From assembly GCA_021775835.1 (NCBI GenBank), contig JAJFHC010000102.1, positions 1 to 23,895 of the forward strand: a stretch of 23,895 nt of DNA, given 5' to 3'. This DNA comes from Hyphomicrobiales bacterium. GTDB taxonomy: Bacteria > Pseudomonadota > Alphaproteobacteria > Rhizobiales > JAJFHC01. The notes under the pieces are model-generated. The model was not told where the DNA came from. It did not search any database and saw only the letters and a program-made list of their open reading frames with translations. Positions 1-7,466 of the stretch are shown here, piece by piece. How positions within the stretch are numbered: the stretch's first letter is position 1; every line of letters begins with the position of its first letter. The translations under genes were made by a program, and so were the position numbers.

Positions 1-1336
1 GTCGGTGGTGCGGGTGCCGACAATCTAGACGGCGGAGCCGGCAACGACACGCTCTACGTCGATGCCGACGACACGCGGATCTCAGGCGGTGAAGGAACCG
101 ACCGGGTGATCGTGCAAGGCAGCGAAGGCGTGACCCTCGACCTGGCGGCATCTTCCATCGAGCGGGCCGACGGCGGCACCGGCGACGACACTTTTGATGC
201 CTCGGGCGCGACCGATCGGGTAACGCAGGTTGCCAACGGTGGCAACGACACCCTGACTGGCGGTTCCGGCAATGACGTCCAGTATGGCGGTGACGGTAAC
301 GACACGATCAGCGGCAACGACGGCAACGACATCATCGTCGGTGGTGCCGGCGCCGACAGTCTTGACGGCGGGGCCGGCAACGATCTTCTCTACATCGATG
401 CCGACGACACGCAGGTCTCAGGCGGTGAAGGCGTTGACCGGGTGATCGTGCAAGGCAGCGAAGGCGTGACCCTCGACATGGCGGCCGCGTCGATCGAACG
501 GGCCGATGGCGGTACCGGCGACGACACTTTTGATGCGTCGGGCGCGACCGACCGGGTGACCCAGGTGGCGAACGATGGCAACGACACGCTGACCGGCGGT
601 TCGGGCGGCGACGTCCAGTATGGTGGCGACGGCAACGACACGATCAGCGGCAATGACGGCAACGACATCATCGTCGGTGGTGCCGGTGCCGACAGTCTTG
701 ACGGCGGGGCGGGCAATGACACCCTCTACGTCGATGCCGACGATACGCGGATCTCGGGCGGTGACGGAACCGACCGGGTGATCGTGCAAGGCAGCGAAGG
801 TGTGACCCTCGACATGGCGGCCGCGTCGATCGAACGGGCTGATGGTGGTGCCGGCGACGATACTTTTGATGCGACGGGCGCGACAGAGCGTGTGACCCAG
901 GTTGCCAATGGTGGCAATGATACATTGACCGGTGGTTCGGGCAATGACGTCCAGTATGGCGGTGACGGCAACGACACGATCAGCGGCAACGACGGCAACG
1001 ACATCATCGTCGGTGGTGCCGGTGCCGACAGCCTCGACGGCGGGGCCGGCAACGACACGATCTACGTCGATGCCGACGACACGCGGATCTCGGGCGGCGA
1101 AGGCGTTGACCGGGTGATCGTGCAGGGCGATGACGGCGTGACCCTCGACATGGCGGCATCTTCCATCGAGCGGGCCGATGGCGGCACCGGCGACGATACT
1201 TTTGATGCCTCGGGTGCGACCGACCGGGTAACCCAGGTTGCCAACGGCGGCAACGACACGCTCACCGGCGGTTCCGGCAACGACGTCCAGTATGGCGGCG
1301 ACGGCAACGACACGATCAGCGGCAATGACGGCAATG
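1..1336 (+). repeat. Tandem repeat, 336-bp period (112 aa), within RTX gene
   Basis: The codons for RVIVQG recur at 106, 442, 778 and 1114, exactly 336 bp apart each time. Neighbouring units are nearly identical at the DNA level, including long stretches with identical synonymous codons, which points to recent duplication or gene conversion. The array starts inside a unit at base 1, so at least one more copy lies upstream. It ends near 1336, where the last nonapeptides diverge. Confidence 0.93.
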
Positions 1337-1674
1337 ACCGTCTTTACGGCCAGAACGGAGACGACGTTCTTGAGGGCAATGCCGGAAATGATTACCTGTC
1401 CGGCGGCGAGGGCAATGACACCTTCTTCTTCCGAACGGGGGACGGCGACGACTTCATCGACGGTGGCGCTGGCGGCAACTGGATAGACACCTTGCAACTC
1501 GAAGGCTCGGATGGTGGCGCCGTACCTTCGGACTGGATCCTGACACTCGACAGTGGCGCTGTCGTGGACTCCGGTGACAACTATCAAAGCCTCACGGAGG
1601 ACGCATCCGGCACCATTACGCTCGAGGACGGCAGTACGATTGATTTCATGAATCTCGAGCGCATTGAGTGGTAG
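1..1674 (+). CDS. RTX calcium-binding repeat protein, C-terminal part (5' truncated)
   Basis: The reading frame is open from base 1 and ends at TAG 1672-1674, so only the last 557 residues of a larger protein are seen. It is made of glycine/aspartate nonapeptides of the GGxGxDxUx type (for example GGSGNDVQYGGDGNDTISG), which in RTX proteins form calcium-bound beta-rolls and are exported by type I secretion. The nonapeptides sit in a higher-order 112-residue unit that starts with RVIVQG, at codons near bases 106, 442, 778 and 1114. After the last unit the sequence diverges (NDRLYGQNGDD) and ends in a non-repetitive tail with alternating hydrophobic and acidic residues, finishing IDFMNLERIEW. 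Such a tail is expected of an uncleaved C-terminal type I secretion signal. No enzymatic domain is visible, so adhesin, matrix protein or secreted enzyme cannot be distinguished. No type I exporter genes are in the window. Confidence 0.92.
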   Translation, partial: VGGAGADNLDGGAGNDTLYVDADDTRISGGEGTDRVIVQGSEGVTLDLAASSIERADGGTGDDTFDASGATDRVTQVANGGNDTLTGGSGNDVQYGGDGNDTISGNDGNDIIVGGAGADSLDGGAGNDLLYIDADDTQVSGGEGVDRVIVQGSEGVTLDMAAASIERADGGTGDDTFDASGATDRVTQVANDGNDTLTGGSGGDVQYGGDGNDTISGNDGNDIIVGGAGADSLDGGAGNDTLYVDADDTRISGGDGTDRVIVQGSEGVTLDMAAASIERADGGAGDDTFDATGATERVTQVANGGNDTLTGGSGNDVQYGGDGNDTISGNDGNDIIVGGAGADSLDGGAGNDTIYVDADDTRISGGEGVDRVIVQGDDGVTLDMAASSIERADGGTGDDTFDASGATDRVTQVANGGNDTLTGGSGNDVQYGGDGNDTISGNDGNDRLYGQNGDDVLEGNAGNDYLSGGEGNDTFFFRTGDGDDFIDGGAGGNWIDTLQLEGSDGGAVPSDWILTLDSGAVVDSGDNYQSLTEDASGTITLEDGSTIDFMNLERIEW

Positions 1675-1750
1675 GCAATCCGGATAGTTTCAGGTGCCAA
1701 AGTTGGGGCGCCGCAGTGTGATTTCCAAAGCGGATATCGAAGGCACAATA

Positions 1751-1769
1751 CTGTTGCTTCTGGCAACAG
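1751..1769. terminator. Hairpin downstream of RTX gene, possible terminator
   Basis: A perfect 7-bp inverted repeat (CTGTTGC, 5-nt loop, GCAACAG) lies 76 bp after the RTX stop, in the convergent gap between the RTX gene and the DUF1801 gene. No T-run follows on either strand, so intrinsic termination is uncertain. Confidence 0.3.
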
Positions 1770-1835
1770 GCACCGTCTAGATTCGTGGTCGATTGAGCGC
1801 ATACCGATGTTTTACTCTTTGTATACGCTTGGAAT

Positions 1836-1852
1836 TGCACGGAACCCGTGCA
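1836..1852. terminator. Second hairpin in the convergent gap, possible terminator
   Basis: A perfect 7-bp inverted repeat (TGCACGG, loop AAC, CCGTGCA) is symmetric and close to the stop of the minus-strand DUF1801 gene. It could act for either convergent transcript. It lacks a clear U-tract. Nothing else was recognised in 1675-1919. Confidence 0.3.
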
Positions 1853-1919
1853 TGGGCGATGCCAAGATGCTTTACGATAGCTGAGGCGCGTGAGTTGGCG
1901 ATCGACGTTGGGGCAGGCC

Positions 1920-2282
1920 TCACCCCTGTGCCGCCGCCACCTCAGCCGCCCGCTCAATAATCCGCTTCGCCAACCCCGACGGCATATCGGCGTCCTTCTT
2001 GAACCTGACACACCCCTTGCCGCAATTGAACCCGGCAAGCTCCTTGGCAAACGCGTCGAGCACCACCTGCCCACACGTATAAAGGCTCATGTGGTGTTTC
2101 TGGCTGGCGAGCGAGCAGACCACTTGGCCGTCTTTCGAGAATGTCGGCATGCTGTAGTCAAGCGACTCCGCGACACCGGGCACGGCCTCGTGGGCCACGT
2201 CGCGCAGGCGGGTGAGGGCAGCGCGCCGGTCGGGGTTTTCCAGGGCGGCGATGTAGGCGTCGATTTCTGCACTGCGGGACAC
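1920..2282 (-). CDS. DUF1801 (YdhG/YjbR-like) domain protein
   Basis: 120 residues in the YdhG/DUF1801 fold family, small proteins related to CyaY/YjbR whose function is not established. Family features visible are DYSMPTF at about residues 42-48, the HHMSLY strand at 63-68 and CGKGCVRFKK at 87-96. The start is set by the ribosome site. The minus strand reads AAGGAGGAGCCA followed by GTG at 2282, giving an ideal Shine-Dalgarno sequence and spacing. Longer upstream frames would run into the VOC gene and have no family similarity. It is the third gene of a minus-strand run (AbrB permease, VOC protein, this gene), 58 bp after the VOC stop, so it is probably co-transcribed. The family is recognised with good confidence; the role is unknown. 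Confidence 0.85.
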   Translation of the reverse strand: MSRSAEIDAYIAALENPDRRAALTRLRDVAHEAVPGVAESLDYSMPTFSKDGQVVCSLASQKHHMSLYTCGQVVLDAFAKELAGFNCGKGCVRFKKDADMPSGLAKRIIERAAEVAAAQG

Positions 2283-2340
2283 TGGCTCCTCCTTACCGAA
2301 CAGGCGAACGATGTTTGATTCCGACGGATTATAGGCCGTG

Positions 2341-2721
2341 TCAGGCCCGGTTGGCGATCTCCACGAGATTGCCGTCGGGGTCGCGGATGTAGACCGACTG
2401 CAGGGCGCCCACGGCACCGGTTCTGGAGACCGGCCCTTCCTCGATTGCGACACCGGCGGCCGTCAGGTGGTCGACCACGTCCGTGATCGGCGTCTGCGTG
2501 ACCAGGCAGAAATCGCCCGATCCCGGCGTCGGGTGCGTGGCCTTGGGATCGAACTCAAGCCCCGCCTCGTGCAGGTTGATCTTGTGTTGGCCAAAGCCCA
2601 GCGCCACCCGGCCTTCGCCGAACCGGATCACCGACATGTTGAGGGCCTTGGTGTAGAAGGCGCACGTGTCCTCGATGGACGATACCGTCAGCACGAAATG
2701 GTCGATTGTTTCGATTTCCAA
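2341..2721 (-). CDS. VOC superfamily (glyoxalase/bleomycin-resistance-like) protein
   Basis: 126 residues, the usual size of a single-chain VOC protein with two beta-alpha-beta-beta-beta modules. It begins with IDHFVLTV, where the His is the typical first metal ligand. It continues with FYTKALNM and the HKINLHEAG strand, and ends with the hallmark IRDPDGNLVEIANR, whose Glu is the last metal ligand. These proteins usually act as metal-dependent dioxygenases, isomerases or small-molecule resistance proteins; the substrate here is unknown. The likely start is TTG at 2721-2719, preceded by GGAGAG a few bases upstream. No ATG fits the conserved N-terminus. It lies 22 bp after the AbrB-family permease gene and before the DUF1801 gene on the same strand, consistent with an operon. 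Confidence 0.88.
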   Translation of the reverse strand: MEIETIDHFVLTVSSIEDTCAFYTKALNMSVIRFGEGRVALGFGQHKINLHEAGLEFDPKATHPTPGSGDFCLVTQTPITDVVDHLTAAGVAIEEGPVSRTGAVGALQSVYIRDPDGNLVEIANRA

Positions 2722-2743
2722 GAGCTCTCCGGCCGCTCGCCCC

Positions 2744-3811
2744 TCAGGGGTTTTCCAGCGTATAGAATTTCAGGAACACCGGCACCAGCAGGGCGATAAA
2801 GACGATCCGCAGCAGGTGAAGCGTCGCCACGTAGCCCACGGAGAACCCCATGCCGAGCGCAACAAGGCTCATCTCCGTAAGGCCGCCCGGTGCATAGGCG
2901 ATGATGCCGGCATAAAGCTCGACTCCGGTCAGCGCCTGCGCCACCAACGCCACGCCCACGGTCACCCCCAGCATGGCCGCGACGAAGCCCGACGCCAACA
3001 ACAGGGCCTTGGCGATGGCGCCGCTTGAGGTGCCAATAAAGATGGTGCCGATCGATACGCCCAGCACGATCTGGGCGGCGATCGCCAGTTCCGCGGGCAA
3101 CACCGACTCCGTCAGCCCGGTGAGGTGGAGCACGCTGGAGACGACCATGGGGCCGACGATGGTCGCGCCCGGCACCTTCAAGGCGCGGGCCAGCAGCCAG
3201 CCCGTGATGCCGGCAGCCGTCAGCACCACCGCGTCGAGGGCTGTCACGTCGATCAGGCGCATCTCCGTCGGCAGCACCGACGACAGGCCTTCCGCCCCGG
3301 TCATGAGCCGGATGGCAAAGGGCAGGGTGGCGACCACCAGCAGGATTCTCGCGGCCTGGATCAGGGCGATCCGCCGGATATCGACGCCCATGTCCTCGGC
3401 GAAGGCGGTCATGGTGAAAATCCCGCCGGGCGTCGCCGAGAACAGGGCCTCGCCGCGCGAGAAGTTTCCTACTTTGCGGAAATAGACGAAGCCGACGAAC
3501 GTGCACACGGCGATGTAGGGCACCAGCAGGGCAACCGAGATCGTGATTTCGCCCAGGCGGTCGAGCAGTTCGGGCTTGAGCGTGCCGCCGAGCATGACGC
3601 CGAGCACGATGCGCATGGGATCGACCAGCTTCCTCGGGCGCGCCAGGGGGACCCCGGCCATCACCGCCACCAGGCACGCGCCCATGGAGCCCAGCATCCA
3701 CGGCAGGGGCACATGGGCCCAGGCGGCGATGAACCCGCCCACCGTGCCGACGGCAAGGCTCGCGGCAAGCCAGAGTACGGCGCTGTCCGGGCGGGCCGTC
3801 GCGTCGCTCAT
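2744..3811 (-). CDS. AbrB-family membrane permease (two AbrB-duplication domains)
   Basis: 355 residues and very hydrophobic, with about ten predicted membrane spans. The protein has an internal duplication: each half carries a conserved PGG loop, ATPGGIFTM at residues 126-134 and YAPGGLTEMS at 306-315. This is the signature of the AbrB family of inner-membrane proteins (Pfam AbrB), often mislabelled as ammonia monooxygenase or as a regulator. It is not the DNA-binding AbrB. Members are thought to be transporters or regulators of transport; the substrate is not known. ATG at 3811 is the start, with GGAGA upstream on the minus strand. It heads the minus-strand run with the VOC and DUF1801 genes and is divergent from the FAD oxidase gene, with a 113-bp shared upstream region. 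Confidence 0.85.
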   Translation of the reverse strand: MSDATARPDSAVLWLAASLAVGTVGGFIAAWAHVPLPWMLGSMGACLVAVMAGVPLARPRKLVDPMRIVLGVMLGGTLKPELLDRLGEITISVALLVPYIAVCTFVGFVYFRKVGNFSRGEALFSATPGGIFTMTAFAEDMGVDIRRIALIQAARILLVVATLPFAIRLMTGAEGLSSVLPTEMRLIDVTALDAVVLTAAGITGWLLARALKVPGATIVGPMVVSSVLHLTGLTESVLPAELAIAAQIVLGVSIGTIFIGTSSGAIAKALLLASGFVAAMLGVTVGVALVAQALTGVELYAGIIAYAPGGLTEMSLVALGMGFSVGYVATLHLLRIVFIALLVPVFLKFYTLENP

Positions 3812-3924
3812 GGTGGTGTCGTCTCCGGGAGAGTTCGAGGATCAGGGAATCGCCCGATCATACTCCCTAAAGCGCGCGCGGGAACAGCTTCCTGACGGGT
3901 CATTTTGGTGTATTGCTTAACCCC

Positions 3925-5211
3925 ATGGCCTATCCCGATACCTACTATGCCCGGACCATCGCGGCAGCCCCCGAACGGCCCGCCCTGGGCCGTGACCTGC
4001 ACGCCGACGTCTGCGTCGTCGGGGCGGGGCTTGCCGGTTTGACGACGGCGCTGGAACTGGCCCGCGCCGGGCGTGCCGTGGTGCTGGTGGATGCCGACCG
4101 GATCGCCTGGGGCGCGTCGGGCCGCAACGGCGGGTTTGTCTCGTCGGGGTTTGCTTGTTCCATGGCCGCCGTTGCCGCCAGGGTCGGCGCCGACCACGCC
4201 CGCGCGCTGTTCGACCTCTCCGTCGACGGCGTCGAGTATGTCCGCGGGACCATCTCGGCCCTCGGACTGGCCGACGCGCAGATCAGTGAAGCGGGGTGTC
4301 TTGGCGTCATCCGCTACGACGACCGCGACGGCCTGCTGCGCCAGCGCGACGCGGCGTTCACAGACTATGGCGAGACGCTGGAATACTGGTCTCAGGCCCG
4401 GATCGCGCAAAACCTCTCCAGCACCTGCTACCATCACGGCCTGTTCGACGCCCGCGCCTTTCAATTCCACCCGCTCAACTATGCCCAGGGGCTGGCGGCC
4501 GAGTTCGAACGCCTCGGCGGTCTTGTGTTCGAGGAGACGGCCGTGCGATCGGTGGTGTCCGGAACGCGCCCCCACGAGGTGATCGCCGATGGCGGCAAGG
4601 TCACGGCCGACCATGTGGTCATCGCCTGTGGCGGCTACACCGGGCCGCAGTTTGAAACCCTGCACCGGGCGATCCTGCCGGTCGCCACCTATGTCATGCT
4701 CACCGAACCGCTGGGCGACCGGCGGCACCAGGCCATCCGCACCGAGGCGGCGATTTTTGATGACCGGTGGGCTGCCGATTATTACCGCGTGGTCGACGGC
4801 GACCGTCTCCTGTGGGGCGGCCATATCACCACGGCGACCCGCGAACCGCGGCGTCTGGCTGAGCGGCTTTACCGCGACATGGTTGCGGTCTACCCGCAGC
4901 TTGATGGCGTCAGGGTCGAGGCCGCCTGGTCCGGCCTGATGTCCTACGCGCTCCACCGCATGCCGCAGATCGGCCGGTTGCCCGACGGCCTCTGGTACGC
5001 GCAGGCTTTTGGCGGCCACGGCATGAATACCGCCGCCGTGGCCGGCCAACTGATCGCCGGCGCCATCGCCGCGGGCGACGACCGCTGGCGCCTGTTCGAA
5101 CCGTTCGGCCTCGACCGGACCTGGGGCCCGCTCGGCCGCGCCGGTGTCCAGGCCACCTACTGGGCCTACCAACTGCGGGACTGGTGGCAAGAGCGCGGGG
5201 CGGGGCAGTGA
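3925..5211 (+). CDS. FAD-dependent oxidoreductase, DAO/PuuB (gamma-glutamylputrescine oxidase-like) family
   Basis: 428 residues from ATG 3925. An in-frame TTG at 3913 would add four residues; neither start has a strong ribosome site. The N-terminus has the Rossmann FAD motif VVGAGLAGLTTALELA (GxGxxG at residues 33-38). This is followed by ASGRNGGFVSSGF at 64-76, typical of the D-amino-acid-oxidase-like group containing PuuB/OrdL. The C-terminal FAD-closing segment is PQIGRLPDGLWYAQAFGGHG with GMNTAAVAGQLIAGAI. Such enzymes oxidise secondary or primary amines, such as gamma-glutamylputrescine or N-methyl amino acids, to imines with release of peroxide. No glutamine-synthetase-like or aldehyde-dehydrogenase partner is nearby, so putrescine use is not supported by context. 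It is divergent from the AbrB permease and followed by a hairpin-rich gap. Confidence 0.88.
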   Translation: MAYPDTYYARTIAAAPERPALGRDLHADVCVVGAGLAGLTTALELARAGRAVVLVDADRIAWGASGRNGGFVSSGFACSMAAVAARVGADHARALFDLSVDGVEYVRGTISALGLADAQISEAGCLGVIRYDDRDGLLRQRDAAFTDYGETLEYWSQARIAQNLSSTCYHHGLFDARAFQFHPLNYAQGLAAEFERLGGLVFEETAVRSVVSGTRPHEVIADGGKVTADHVVIACGGYTGPQFETLHRAILPVATYVMLTEPLGDRRHQAIRTEAAIFDDRWAADYYRVVDGDRLLWGGHITTATREPRRLAERLYRDMVAVYPQLDGVRVEAAWSGLMSYALHRMPQIGRLPDGLWYAQAFGGHGMNTAAVAGQLIAGAIAAGDDRWRLFEPFGLDRTWGPLGRAGVQATYWAYQLRDWWQERGAGQ

Positions 5212-5241
5212 TGCCGGGTTTATCAATCAAACGAAACCGCT

Positions 5242-5260
5242 CCCCGGCCTTGAGCCGGGG
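5242..5260. repeat. GC-rich palindrome (REP-like), possible terminator
   Basis: A perfect 7-bp inverted repeat (CCCCGGC, loop CTTGA, GCCGGGG) starts 31 bp after the FAD oxidase stop. CCCAC at 5261-5265 can also pair with GTGGG at 5283-5287. Sequences of the form CCCGGC..TTGAGCCGGG flanked by GTGGG/CCCAC are common interspersed palindromes in alphaproteobacteria (from general recollection). It lies between convergent genes. Confidence 0.5.
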
Positions 5261-5300
5261 CCCACTCTAGGTCGTTGCAATTGTGGGTCTGCGAGTAGAT

Positions 5301-5337
5301 CCCGGCACGGGGGCCGGGAAACGGACTGTTGCAACAG
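5301..5337. repeat. Second GC-rich hairpin plus 12-bp palindrome
   Basis: CCCGGC at 5301-5306 pairs with GCCGGG at 5313-5318. It is followed at 5326-5337 by the perfect palindrome CTGTTGCAACAG. With the hairpin at 5242-5260 this fills most of the convergent gap 5212-5385, which shows no gene. Confidence 0.4.
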
Positions 5338-5385
5338 CGTGTGCCACACATGGCGCAACGACACCAAAAGATACCGCTGTGGCGG

Positions 5386-6150
5386 CTACTCCTTATAGTC
5401 GCCGCCCGCCCGGTCGAGCATGCGGATCAGGCCCGGCCATTCGGTCTCGCCGTTGTAATTGTAATGTGTCGACCGGCCCATCTGGTCCTGGTAGCGCGCC
5501 ACCTTCTGGGGGTCGATCAGATGCAGGTCGCGGCCCATCGACAGGGTCTTGATCTGGGTCGAGCAGGTCTGGCGCAAAAAGTAGGCACGGAAGAAGGCCG
5601 CCGCCGCCGTCTCGCCCAGCGCATAGTAGCCATGGTTGCGGCTGATCAGGATCTGGTTGTCGCCCAGCCGTTCGATGAAATGATCCGCGAAGGCGTCGTC
5701 CTCGTCGAATTCGTATTCGATGTAACCCGTTATGTGGTCTAGATAAATCGCCGGCTGGCTGAGCGGCATGATGCCGTCCTCAATCGACCCCACGGCCATC
5801 ACCTCCTCCTCGTGCCCATGGACGAAAAAATTGGCGTCCGGCCGCGATCCAAAAATCCATTTGTTCAGATTCTGCGCCCCGTCGTTGAGCCACGGCGCTT
5901 CCGGGTCGGTGGGTATCCCGTCCCGGTCGATCTTGACGAAGTCCGACGCCCGCGCCTCTTCCCAGAACAGGCCGTAGGGGTGGGTCAGCGTGCATCCAGG
6001 CTCGCCGGGGACCCGTGCGGCGATGGCGCCGTTGGCAAGATCCGACATGCCGTAATGAGCAACGATCCGGTAAAGCGCTGCCAGGTCGATGCGGGCGGCC
6101 CACTCGGCTTCGCTGCATGTGGCTTGGGTCTCGATGGATGTGATTGTCAT
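5386..6150 (-). CDS. Class II aldolase/adducin-family protein
   Basis: 254 residues from ATG 6150, which has GCGAGG just upstream on the minus strand. A longer in-frame extension would overlap the upstream gene and has no family similarity. The core matches the FucA/AraD/adducin fold. NGAIAARVPGEPGCTLTHPYG at 40-60 corresponds to the GNISAR..ITPSG phosphate/substrate loop. H111 and H113 (VHGHEEEV) and H173 (SRNHGYYALG) are the three expected zinc ligands. The enzymes catalyse zinc-dependent retro-aldol cleavage, or decarboxylation or epimerisation, of small hydroxy-acid substrates. The gene begins 13 bp after the stop of the 2OG-oxygenase gene on the same strand and is surely co-transcribed with it. 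The pairing suggests a hydroxylase that makes a beta-hydroxy compound which this enzyme then cleaves. The substrate is unproven. Confidence 0.88.
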   Translation of the reverse strand: MTITSIETQATCSEAEWAARIDLAALYRIVAHYGMSDLANGAIAARVPGEPGCTLTHPYGLFWEEARASDFVKIDRDGIPTDPEAPWLNDGAQNLNKWIFGSRPDANFFVHGHEEEVMAVGSIEDGIMPLSQPAIYLDHITGYIEYEFDEDDAFADHFIERLGDNQILISRNHGYYALGETAAAAFFRAYFLRQTCSTQIKTLSMGRDLHLIDPQKVARYQDQMGRSTHYNYNGETEWPGLIRMLDRAGGDYKE

Positions 6151-6163
6151 GTCGGCCTCGCTG

Positions 6164-7357
6164 TTATTCTGCGGCCTGAGCGCTGGATGCGCCGGCCAGT
6201 TGCCGTTTGAGAGTCCGGATACAAGAGTGGAGATCGTCCCGGTCGGAATAGATGCCTTCGATGAACCGCGTGCCGCCTTTGGCGTCATAGCCCTTGCGGC
6301 CGTGAAGCACGCGGCGGTTGTCAAAGGCGAGCAGGTCGCCGGGACGGTAACTGAAGACCATCTGGTAGCGCTCATCTTGCGCGCGCCTGGCAAACGCCCG
6401 GAACGAGCGATACGCGCGGTCCTGTTCCTCGATGGGTGCCATCAAGGGCGCACGCAGCCAGGGCACGTAACGAATGCCGGCGATCTGTTGTGAGGCGTCG
6501 CATTCAATGACCGGTCCGCTGGCGCGATAGCTGCTGGTTCTGGACCGGTTGTTGTACTCCCAGGCGACCTCGGTCAGGGCCTTGAAATGCTCAGGCTCTT
6601 CCGTACTCATGTCCTTGGCGATCCGGTAGCCGTCGGTGTAGATGCCTTCACCGCCGGTGGTCGAATTCTCGCGGCAATAGAGGAACTGCAGGCCGTGGGG
6701 GCTTTCCCGGGTCGGCATGTCGGCGTGCTGCAACAGAGGCTCGGATGTGAACGCGTTTGAATCCGGATCGTCCTTGATTTCGAGCGTATAGGAGCGGCCG
6801 AAATTGGACTCCCGCACCGTGCCGATCCGGCAGACGACATCCTCAAGGAGGCCGTCTCGTTGCGGCAGGTTTTCCAGCCGCGCGACACCATAATCCCGAA
6901 GTGCCTCCAGCCAGGCGAGTAAATTCTCCGGCGTGTTCAGAGCGGCCGGCCCGTCGAAACTCGGTGGCAGGGGTTGCTCATCGCCGGTCCACAGGACCTG
7001 TGTGGTCGCAGTCTCTCCTGTACCGAACCAGCCATGGGCTCTCAGCCAACCTGGATGATAGCGGCTGACGTGACCGCCGTGAGACCAAGTTACTTCCAGC
7101 GCGCCGGGTTCGTCCACGTTCACGTCCCGGGGCGCAAGGTCTTCGGGCAACGCCAATGGGGATAGCACCGTCTCCCGGGAGAGGGGGTGAAGTGTGTCTT
7201 CGTCGGAACTGTTCTCGCGCAGAAAGAAGGCGTGGTATCGGCTCTGCCTTCCATCCGACCAGCGTACGCAAACGTGGCCATCGGCAATCGATGCGTCGGC
7301 GATCCGGTGTGTCACCGGCCAGATGTCGAAATCCGGTGTCATCGGCAGCTCGGTCAT
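6164..7357 (-). CDS. Gamma-butyrobetaine/trimethyllysine hydroxylase-like Fe(II)/2-oxoglutarate dioxygenase
   Basis: 397 residues from ATG 7357, preceded on the minus strand by AGGGAG at good spacing. The upstream TTG in frame is less likely. It has the two-domain layout of BBOX/TMLH enzymes: an N-terminal DUF971-like domain at about 15-110 and a TauD-like double-stranded beta-helix at about 135-385. Iron ligands are H211 and D213 (LLQHADMP) and H352 (RRVLHGRKGY). R364 in GGTRFIEGIY is placed to bind 2-oxoglutarate. Family members hydroxylate gamma-butyrobetaine (to carnitine) or N6-trimethyllysine. The CxCxxC cluster that binds zinc in the N-terminal domain of known family members is not present; LRENSSDEDTLHP stands in its place. 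It is co-directional with a class II aldolase 13 bp downstream and divergent from a GlxA/CdhR-type regulator. Confidence 0.88.
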   Translation of the reverse strand: MTELPMTPDFDIWPVTHRIADASIADGHVCVRWSDGRQSRYHAFFLRENSSDEDTLHPLSRETVLSPLALPEDLAPRDVNVDEPGALEVTWSHGGHVSRYHPGWLRAHGWFGTGETATTQVLWTGDEQPLPPSFDGPAALNTPENLLAWLEALRDYGVARLENLPQRDGLLEDVVCRIGTVRESNFGRSYTLEIKDDPDSNAFTSEPLLQHADMPTRESPHGLQFLYCRENSTTGGEGIYTDGYRIAKDMSTEEPEHFKALTEVAWEYNNRSRTSSYRASGPVIECDASQQIAGIRYVPWLRAPLMAPIEEQDRAYRSFRAFARRAQDERYQMVFSYRPGDLLAFDNRRVLHGRKGYDAKGGTRFIEGIYSDRDDLHSCIRTLKRQLAGASSAQAAE

Positions 7358-7466
7358 AGTGATCTCCCTGGACAGGACCAATTACTAGAAGCATAGCGAT
7401 GAAACACAGAACGCTGTTGACGTGAAAAGGCATTTTCTTGATGCTGTCGCACACAAGGTGGATGAA

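Noticed and set aside
1..1336. CRISPR-like array
   Set aside because: The periodic sequence is coding with a 336-bp unit and no spacer structure; it is an RTX tandem repeat.
418..1587. A 389-codon open frame antisense to the RTX gene
   Set aside because: It is a shadow of the repetitive, GC-rich RTX coding frame: it repeats with the same 112-codon period, resembles no known family, and the plus-strand frame has clear nonapeptide motifs.
2688..3701. A 337-codon minus-strand frame overlapping the AbrB permease
   Set aside because: Composition is Arg/Gly/Ala-rich with no membrane pattern. The other minus frame (2744-3811) carries the conserved AbrB family sequence.
2744..3811. AbrB-type DNA-binding regulator or ammonia monooxygenase
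   Set aside because: The protein is an integral membrane protein with two PGG repeat halves; both names are common mis-annotations of this permease-like family.
3808..5226. A 472-codon frame opposite the FAD oxidase
   Set aside because: No conserved motif. The plus-strand frame shows a full FAD-binding oxidase, and long antisense frames are expected in GC-rich codon usage.
7422..7466. GTG start of the GlxA-type regulator 45 bp upstream
   Set aside because: No ribosome site, and the family's first beta strand begins just after ATG 7467, which has a good site.
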